Shown here: piece by piece, positions 57,601-64,000 of the stretch
Layout of the letters: each line of letters opens with the position of its first letter
Position numbering within the stretch: position 1 is the stretch's first letter
Assembly: GCF_020497125.1 (NCBI RefSeq)
Contig: NC_059074.1
Coordinates: 193,618,915 to 193,682,914, forward strand
Direction of reading: 5' to 3'
Source: Mauremys mutica
Lineage: Eukaryota > Chordata > Testudines > Geoemydidae
DNA length: 64,000 nucleotides
Notes under the pieces: model-generated
The model's database searches: none
What the model was told of the DNA's origin: nothing
What the model saw: only the letters and a program-made list of their open reading frames with translations
Translations under genes and position numbers: made by a program

Positions 57601-57899
57601 CACCTTCCCTCGCGTTAAGTGGCCTTTGCCTGCAGCCTAAGGACTTGGTTACCTTGTTTTGTGTCCCTAGCAGAGCTTTCTAGTGAGCCCAATAAGCGTC
57701 CTATGAGGGCTCCAACTAGCCAAAACAAAGGGAAGCAAATAGGTGTTTTTCTCAGGCACCATAACAAGGTCACGGAGCCAGGTAAATACCCAGCAATTTT
57801 CCAGGCGCGTTCAGGAAGGCAGCGGGTTGCTGGGACATACGGTGATAGATGACCCAGCCCTGGTGGATTGAAAGGCAAGATGGTGCCTTGCGACGAATA
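54601..57899. other. AT-rich interval between two CpG-rich regions
   Basis: No gene is supported. The DNA is AT-rich with homopolymer tracts (A17 at 54873-54889, G runs near 55880 and 56641) and a GT run near 55120-55140. An octamer motif ATGCAAAT is at 55009-55016, and a TA run is at about 56998-57012. I recognise no transposon, which fits a regulatory region beside a developmental gene. Confidence 0.45.
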
Positions 57900-60520
57900 A
57901 AAACACGGGCCCTGGCTCCTAAATGTGCCACTTCTTTTCCCTGCGTTCCCCGTGGCTGGCTGCCGGCCCACGCGTGTCAGTATGGGGCTGGGAAAGAGCA
58001 GCGAACCCCTTTGCCTTGGGATGGGACCGGCAGCCGGGGGGACAGGCGCTCGCCCCGCTCAGCTCCCTTCGGGGGCTTTTGGGAGTGAATGCAAAGGCTC
58101 CCTCTGGGTTTCACTCTGCTGGACGGGACACACACACACACCCGCCTTGCAGGGGCTTCCTTCCCACACCAAGCGGCTGCCCACACCCCAGGAAACAGGA
58201 ATGAAGGTAAGATGCTGCCCACCCCCTTCATCCAGAAGGATCCCAACACCACTTGGCCCACCACTGACATGTAAAATGAAAGGCGTTTCGCTCCCCGGTG
58301 GCTGTAACTGCCTTTATTTGCTCTCCTCTAGACACACGCTGGTCTCTGGACAACGGCCCGCAGAGCCTCCGATCATAGCGAGAGCCTCCCCCCGGTCCCC
58401 CTTTAGGGGAGGGCTGTGGCGGCCGGGGTTGGAGGTGGGGGGAGAGGGGAATTAAGGCGCTCGCTATTAGACTGGCTTTAAAAGTAAAGTCTTTTTTCCT
58501 CCAGGGCTCTCGCTTCTCTCGAGGGGCGAAGCGAAGTCACTGCAGTGTGTGTGTGTGTGTGTGAGAGAGAGTGACACAACTTCACGAGCTCAAACTACCT
58601 TCTTACTCCTCCGCTGTTTCCCTCGCAAACTAACGCGCCCCTCCCAGGGCCAGAGCTAGAATATAATATATTTCATTTCCGTCCCAAGCGTCCTTCCTGA
58701 GCAAACTGCAAAAGGCCCGATCCCCTCCTGCAAAAATACTTGTTGGCGTCTCCTCTGAACCTCTCACCCCCCAAAGCCCAGACACACACACCCCCCATGA
58801 GGTTACACGTGTTTACATAAATGTACCTCTCCACAGGCACAAATTATTGCTCCTGAAATAGTTGTGATCTGGACAGGGCGTCCCTAGGTAAATAAAGCCC
58901 CGCTGAAAGGCATCGCTCCGTGCAGCAGGCCCAGCCCCCACCTCAGCTAAAAAAGCCGGCTGGAGAGTGCTGCTCCTGGGCTCGTGGTTCTCTCTTCCCC
59001 CACCCCACCGCGCAGGAAGGGGGAAGAGGCGGTGCCCGGTTCTCGCCAGCGGCCAGCTGCGATCGCTGCGCCCAGAGCGCCCTGGGGTGACAGGAGCGCC
59101 CCGGAGGGGGCCCCGCGCGGCGGCTGGCACCTAGCGGCGGGCCCAGAGGCCGCCCCCCGGGCCCGGCATGGCCAGACAGGAGGAGGAGGCGGCTGCAAGA
59201 ACAGCCCCGGCCGGCAGCAAACTCCTCCGCGCCACCTGGGCTCGGCGCCTTCCCGCGCACGTGCGCCGCTGCCCAGGGGAGAGGGGCGGGGGGAGGCGGC
59301 CGCGGAGATCACAGCGCCGCTTACTGACGCCGCGGGGGCCCCGCTTGGGCTAGAAGAAAGTCAAAGGAAGCACATGGCCTTAGAGTTCATGGCCGCCCCC
59401 CCCCCCCGCTCCCACCCCCCGGGGCGGGCTGGACTCACTGAGTTAAGGCGATCCCCAGCCTCTCTCCCAAATCACTTGGCAAGGAACAAATGGGGGGTGG
59501 GGGGTGTTTTTTTTTTTTGCTCTCTTGCTTCTGCCGGCGCTCAGCTGAGCGGAGCACACGGCCCCGTCCCCAGTGCGCGCCCAGGAGGGGAGAGAGACGG
59601 GCCCGGCTGGCAGCGGGGGCTCCGCTGCGGCGGGGTGCGAGCGCCCCTCTCCCCACCCCCCAAACCCTGACACAAGCGCGGGGGGTGGGGGGGTTATTCC
59701 CCGCTTCTTGGCAAAGGGCGACAAAACCTGCCCGGTGGCAGCGAGCGGGGGATCCCCGCGAGTGGGTCTCAGCCCCTCCCTACACTTCCACGCGTCCCTA
59801 ATCCGCCAAGCGAGTCCCACGTGAGACCGCGAGTCGCTCGTGGCAGGGCTCATTCTTTCCCCAGCCCCGGTTGCAGCAGGGAGCCGGTCTCCGGCGGCAG
59901 GAGGCGCGGCGGGACCGGGGGAACCGAGTCATTTTCCCAAACCCCCAAAAGATGGCAGTCGAAGCTGCCATTCGTCCTCCTCGGGCTAGGAAGAGCCAGC
60001 GAGGGCGCGGGAGGAGGAGGAGGAGGAGGAGGAGACCACTGGGCGGTTCTCCCTCAGCCGGCCGGAGAGTTGCGTGGTTTTGTTTTTAACACACACCAGC
60101 GCGTCCCCCTCTTGCTGTGCCCCGGATCGCTGCCGATCCCCCGCTCGAGGTGCGGAGCGCGCACACACACAGACACACGTACACACTCTCTCACAGCGAC
60201 GGTCCCGATCACTTGGTGCTTCCAAGCTAAGCGCAACCCAGCTTGCCTGCCTGCTGGAAAGCACAGCGTTGGCCTATCCACGCAGGGCTGGGGGCCGGGG
60301 GGGGGGGGGGGAATAAAGCCTCCCCAGCTATTTGTTTCCCCCTCTCTTAGGGCAGATCGCGGCGGATGAATTGCAGACTGGCTGCCAAAACTTTCTCTCC
60401 CCCCGCGCTCTCCCCCCCCCCCCCCCGCAGCCTTTGCTTTGAATGCGGGGTAGCTAGGAAACAGCCAGCAGCCTGCGAAGACGGAATTCCCAACGTGTAA
60501 AACGGAGCCATTGAGAGAGT
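57900..60520. promoter_or_regulatory. Strong CpG island beyond the 3' end of MEIS1
   Basis: GC content and CpG density rise sharply here, peaking at about 58900-60450, in contrast to the AT-rich DNA on either side. Visible features include a palindromic E-box GCGCACGTGCGC (59255-59266), a second CACGTG (59818-59823), AAGATGGC YY1-like motifs, G and C homopolymers of about 15 bases (60297-60311, 60412-60426) and a GGA run near 60009-60033. Long open frames of 182 and 228 codons occur but have the low-complexity Pro/Arg/Gly composition expected of GC-rich noncoding DNA. The island is about 2.4 kb from the MEIS1 poly(A) signal. A noncoding-RNA promoter or a Polycomb-regulated element is a reasonable inference; a long noncoding RNA is annotated downstream of MEIS1 in mammals (from memory). 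Confidence 0.75.
59255..59266. promoter_or_regulatory. Palindromic E-box in CpG island
   Basis: GCGCACGTGCGC is a perfect 12-bp palindrome centred on CACGTG, a site type used by USF, MYC/MAX and HIF-family factors. Binding here is not shown. Confidence 0.45.
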
Positions 60521-62869
60521 GCAATAAGGCGTGAGGGGGAACTAATCTCCCCATTTACATGTTTGTGGCAATTTTATCTAAATGAATTTTAATGCTAAAC
60601 GAGGGATAATTCCCTATTTGTAACCCGTTTACTTCTCTTTCCTGTGCCCCGAAAGCCGCCTAAGATCATGCGATGAACAATAACAATAAAAATACTGTCA
60701 AGCAGATTCTTCATTTGGAATGTGTTATAATTACAGCGGATTCAATGGCTCGGGGTAGAAAAGTGTTTTTAATGTGAAATGTACCAACCTCTCCCCCCCC
60801 CAAAAAGTCATATTAAGGAAGGGGCCTTTTGTGAGTCTTCTCCCCACCCCCAAGAAAGGCACAAACGCGTGTGCTCTTTGTTTGCTGCAGGGCGGTTTGT
60901 TTTTGTCTTTTAGGAAACATTTAAAAAAAAAGAGAGAGCAGAAAAGCAGCAGCAAACCCCGCTCCGAGCAGTCCCATTTTGGCACAGAACTGGCCTTATA
61001 AACTCACAAGGCAGGATCAGAGATGTGCAATCTCCTCGGTATAGTGGCCCTTTAAAAAGCTGGGGGGAGCAGAAAGGGGGGAGAGAACCGATGGGGGGGG
61101 GGATACCCACTGATTGATTTTCCCAATTCACTAGGCTCCAGAAACCAACCTGACTCTCCCCTGCCCTAATACTCCCCAGCTAACCCCCTTCTTAACCATC
61201 CCCATGCACACAATTCATCCAATAGGTCTGATTCTCCACTCCTTGGCCCTGGTGTAGATCGGATAAAGTCAAGGGAGCTACACAAGAGTAAAACCCCTCC
61301 GGAGTGAGTGGAGAATCAGCCCCACGGAGTCCTGGGCTGGGACCTGATCGTAAGCAGTGGGGGAGAAATGGATGGTTAGTAGTAGTTTTAAAACACATTT
61401 ATTATTTAATGGAAAAAGTAAACAAATGGCCATTAACTGCTAGTAACCACCTATCAGGAGGGAATTATTCCCATCCAGAGGACTATTTGCAGACTGAACG
61501 CTGCTCTCCTTTCTAGATTTGAGTTTTTAAAAAAAAACCTGCTCCAGGGGGAAAGTGGGGGTGGGGTGGGGTTTAAGGCTAAAGGCTTATTTAAATGTCA
61601 TAAAAGGGAGGTGTATTTAGAAGGGAGACTTCTGAAGCACACTCCAATAAACAAAAGGTGAGAGGGCACAGGACTGCTCCAGCAGGTAAGCCAGTCAATC
61701 AAATATCACCTAGTAAACCCACCAAACAACTGGTTCCTCTTTTCAAATGGAAAATAGAATTGTTCAGGGCGGGTTTATGGGGTGACATCTACTTGAATGG
61801 CAGACTTCAGCGCTTTAGCCAGTCAGATGCTACCTTTTGTTTATCAAGCAATCGCAGCTAGAGGTTTGGTTTTTTACGAATTTGTCTTAATTAAAATATT
61901 TGTATATTTTCCTTACCCTTAGGAAACACTTTTTATAGCTGTGATTATATTTAAAGAAAATTATAAGGTACTGCAGCATAAACATGTTATTTTGTACTAT
62001 TTAACTAGCTGGCTGCAGTGCAGAAAGTACAGCTGTACTGGAAAATTGGTTAATGATCAGTCTTCAGCCAATCAGAGCACAAGACTTATTTATGAGCATT
62101 AGATTTTAAAAGTCGATCATCCTTAGTTTGAGTAGTTCATTTGCCTACAAATATGCACTTATCTCAGGCAAGGTTTTAATTTTTTTTTCTAAATACACTC
62201 AGTTCAAGAAAGTTTAATCTGTCAATGATTCAAGTAATGTAAATAAGGTATTAGAGATGTAATTCAGGGAGAGAGAATATTTCAAATGTTCATCCACTAT
62301 TCTGCAGTTAATGCTCTAGGATGTTAAATTTGCTATTAGGCAACAGTTATTCTGACAATTTGCAGTGTAAGCTTTAAGAGAGTTTCTTTATATAGAGTGT
62401 AGCATTACTTTTAAATAAGGTACTACCAGTTTGATATTTAAATAGCAATTATAGTTAAATCTTTTTAAAGTTTAATCTTGCAGATGCTGGGTTCACATAT
62501 TACTAGAAAATCGCTACAAATTTGGGGGGGCAGCAAACAAAGGTTTCAAGCAGTGGAGTCAGCATGACAAAAAATAATTTGTTTTTATTTTAGATTCAGA
62601 TTTCATTACTGCACTCAAACTACTACAACTGGGCTTTGAGTTATTATACAATCCAAACTGTTTCAATCAGAAACTCTAAGACTCAGTGTGCATTGATTAT
62701 TATTAATAATAATTAGCTCCTTGGTTTCTTGATAGAAAAAGGCTATCAACAAGCATTTGTTTAACCACAACAAAAAGTATAATTAGCTTATCCCACTTAG
62801 TAAATCTGTATGCATGCCAACTCATACCAAACTGCTACTTTTACAAAAAATTGCAATAATACAGTTCAT
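60521..62869. other. AT-rich flank between the CpG island and the MEIS1 3' end
   Basis: No gene is supported. One short palindromic element lies at 61228-61319. The part from about 61860 to 62870 is very AT-rich and has no recognised transposon; it includes a CCAAT-type motif near 62068 and near-matches to the PBX-MEIS site at 61692-61701 and 62219-62228. Absence of repeats beside a developmental gene makes conserved noncoding DNA plausible, but this needs a comparison between species. Confidence 0.5.
61228..61319. repeat. Short palindromic (foldback) element
   Basis: Perfect 13-bp inverted arms, CTGATTCTCCACT and AGTGGAGAATCAG, bound a 92-bp unit. The inside contains an ATAAAGTCAAGGGAGC segment like the CCATTGAAGTCAATGG core of the other palindromes in this window. 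Confidence 0.7.
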
Positions 62870-62893
62870 TTTTCCAGTCCTTTTTGCACAAAA

Positions 62894-62899
62894 TTTATT
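62894..62899 (-). terminator. MEIS1 poly(A) signal AATAAA
   Basis: The plus strand reads TTTATT, giving AATAAA in the MEIS1 sense about 890 bases after the stop codon. A Pumilio consensus UGUAAAUA (62903-62896) overlaps it. A distal AATAAA at 62589-62584 is an alternative. Confidence 0.7.
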
Positions 62900-63274
62900 T
62901 ACAATGTATACATAAACGCTCCATGATGGGACTATGGAAAAATGCACACGACTGATGCTTTGCCCAGAAATAAAGTCAACATATTAAAAATAAATCTTCA
63001 GTTCCATGTTTTGAGCCGCATAAAACAGGAAGTGATGTATAAGTGTGGCTGAATGGGGACAATGATGCTCTGATGTGACAATTAGGCTTCAAATACACTG
63101 CCTTTTGGTTTCCATGCTTCCTCCTACCAGTCTCCTTAAGACACTGCCTGCAACAGCTGATTAATCATTGTTGATGACTGCAGTTTTTCCCATCCTTCCC
63201 GATTTACATCTGTTCAGACCAATTCAAATATGGTGAGTAAATGAATTAGACATGCAAATTCACGCCCCAGGCTA

Positions 63275-63319
63275 GAGAGAGGGAGAGAGAGAGAGAGAGA
63301 GAGAGTGTGTGTGTGTGTG
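63275..63319 (-). repeat. CA/CU microsatellite inside the MEIS1 3' UTR
   Basis: The plus strand has a run of GA dinucleotides followed directly by GT dinucleotides. In the mRNA this reads as a CA run followed by a CU run, the type of tract bound by hnRNP L and polypyrimidine-tract proteins. Its length is probably polymorphic. No regulatory role is shown by the sequence itself. Confidence 0.9.
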
Positions 63320-63372
63320 CATGGCTGAAATCCTAGGATAGAAGAAAGATTCTTCTGCCTGACATAGTTATT

Positions 63373-63380
63373 TTAATGCT
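63373..63380 (-). promoter_or_regulatory. Candidate miR-155 8-mer site in MEIS1 3' UTR
   Basis: The mRNA strand reads AGCATTAA, a full 8-mer match to the miR-155 seed including the A opposite position 1. The flanks are AU-rich, which favours accessibility. MEIS1 is reported in mammals as a miR-155 target (from memory). Function in this species is inferred. Confidence 0.5.
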
Positions 63381-63785
63381 CTAAAAATCCTGCAAATAAG
63401 CCCTTTCTGTCATTTGCAGGATAACTGTAAGGCTTTTTAACATAAGGAGGCTTCTGGAGGAAGTGAAGAGCTATGGAAACAACACACATAGTGTGGAAAA
63501 ATTTCACATTTTTTTAAAAAAATCTATAAGAAACAACGTAATATGGATAACAGTATAATAGCATTTTACAATATTTCACTCTTTGTTCTCTTCGTGTCTT
63601 AGATCGTTATTTAGCGTGTCCCCAGAAGTTGACTTCAGATGGTGTTTCCTGCTTTCCAGGGTCCCTCGGAAGAATAGGATTGTTCCTTGGTCCAAAGTAG
63701 ATGCCAAGAATGGAACTCCATAGTCATTGCAGAAAGACAATATTTGAAGTCTGTCATCGTTGCAGACAATGCATATTCCCTTAAG

Positions 63786-64000
63786 CTACTGAGCATGAAT
63801 GTCCATCACTTGTCCACTCATTGCTGGGTCTCCTGTATTAAGCATTGTGGGGCTAGATGCTGACATTGGCATTCCAGGGTGGGGTGGTCCTCCATGCATC
63901 ATCATTGCTGGGTGGTGAGGGTGTCCAGGAATGTAGGTATGCATGGGGGGCCCATGACGCAGCTGAGCAGGATGTGGGGGCATCTGGGGCGGGGTATAAC
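63786..64000 (-). CDS. MEIS1: MEIS1 homeobox protein, last coding exon (partial, C-terminal tail)
   Basis: This is the 3' end of the TALE-class homeobox transcription factor MEIS1, a nuclear DNA-binding partner of PBX and HOX proteins in haematopoietic, limb, heart and neural development. The frame reads from the window edge through 70 complete codons to a TAG at 63788-63786. The visible tail begins YTPPQMPPHPAQLRHGPP, continues through a His/Pro/Met-rich stretch (HPHHPAMMMHGG), and ends SGQVMDIHAQ. The PHPGMPMSASSPTMLNTGDP segment matches MEIS1 rather than MEIS2, whose equivalent region differs at several residues (from memory). This tail belongs to the longer C-terminal isoform, not the one ending in QWHYM. 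The homeodomain and Meis/PKNOX domain lie in exons outside the window. The first two bases (64000-63999) are a partial codon, so the splice acceptor is not visible. No frameshift or stop interrupts the exon. Confidence 0.94.
   Translation of the reverse strand, partial: YTPPQMPPHPAQLRHGPPMHTYIPGHPHHPAMMMHGGPPHPGMPMSASSPTMLNTGDPAMSGQVMDIHAQ

Larger units (their letters stand above)
62870..63785 (-). other. MEIS1: MEIS1 3' untranslated region
   Basis: The sequence from the TAG stop down to the first well-placed AATAAA on the minus strand (62899-62894) gives a 3' UTR of about 0.9 kb. It is AT-rich, lacks recognisable transposons, and holds a GA/GT microsatellite (63275-63319 on the plus strand), an 8-mer miR-155 seed match and a Pumilio-type element at the poly(A) signal. 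The exact cleavage site is inferred at 10-25 bases past the signal, followed in the mRNA sense by U-rich DNA. A second AATAAA at 62589-62584 could give a longer form. Confidence 0.75.

Noticed and set aside
58984..59670. 228-codon plus-strand open frame in the CpG island
   Set aside because: Low-complexity Arg/Pro/Gly/Ala sequence with several equally long frames on both strands, as expected where stop codons are rare in GC-rich DNA. No domain or signal is visible.
59821..60369. 182-codon plus-strand open frame in the CpG island
   Set aside because: Includes Gly runs coded by GGA repeats and homopolymer sequence, and no recognisable protein family.
52638..60426. Several 14-17 base homopolymer runs (C15, G14, A17, G15, C15)
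   Set aside because: Striking, but common in such regions and prone to sequencing error; I see no structure beyond G4 potential.
63776..63782. miR-204/211 7-mer (AAGGGAA) in the MEIS1 3' UTR
   Set aside because: It begins only a few bases after the stop codon, inside the zone where terminating ribosomes normally prevent microRNA action.

Overview
This is a nuclear vertebrate window, most likely from a turtle. It contains only one protein-coding piece: the last coding exon of the homeobox gene MEIS1, on the minus strand at the right edge (63786-64000), followed by its 3' UTR. The turtle reading rests on the repeats. There are two tRNA-derived SINEs of the tortoise (Cry I) type whose tail resembles the CR1 LINE. 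There are also antisense CR1 LINE fragments with recognisable reverse transcriptase, several short hAT elements with 8-bp target duplications, CORE-SINE (MIR-like) relics and LTR elements. No other protein gene could be supported; the remaining open frames are short, overlap repeats, or come from microsatellites and GC-rich DNA.

Layout. 1-52 kb is AT-rich, gene-poor DNA beyond the 3' end of MEIS1, and old transposons account for most of its recognisable structure. Landmarks are a Cry I-type SINE (3.1 kb), a complete 161-bp Penelope-like insertion with a hammerhead-like core and a 13-bp target duplication (7.5 kb), hAT elements (8.4, 13.3, 21.3, 27.7 and 46.7 kb), a 56-unit CA microsatellite (16.7 kb), and an unidentified diverged repeat pair (24.2 and 25.6 kb). 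Further along are a nested CR1/hAT/SINE/LTR/hAT-transposase block (27.7-30.2 kb), a 1.14-kb solo-LTR-like element (43.4 kb), a tRNA-Ile(UAU)-like pseudogene that retains an intron-like insert (44.9 kb), and a probable Gypsy-type relic bounded by related about 290-bp repeats (47.3 and 49.6 kb). Short palindromic elements, many with a core like CCATTGAAGTCAATGG, are scattered throughout.

52.9-60.5 kb changes character. A moderately CpG-rich stretch (about 52.9-54.6 kb), an AT-rich interval with octamer motifs, and a strong CpG island (about 57.9-60.5 kb) lie only 2.4-10 kb beyond the MEIS1 poly(A) signal. This looks like regulatory or promoter DNA, possibly for a noncoding transcript. 60.5-62.9 kb is AT-rich flank with few recognisable repeats.

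62.87-64 kb is the MEIS1 end. The exon encodes the C-terminal tail ending in QVMDIHAQ. The 3' UTR carries an 8-mer miR-155 seed match, a CU/CA-repeat tract, and an AATAAA signal that overlaps a Pumilio-type element. I found no operon, CRISPR, phage or other multigene system. The most interesting items are the ribozyme-bearing Penelope-like insertion, the intron-retaining tRNA pseudogene, the palindrome family and the CpG island beyond MEIS1.
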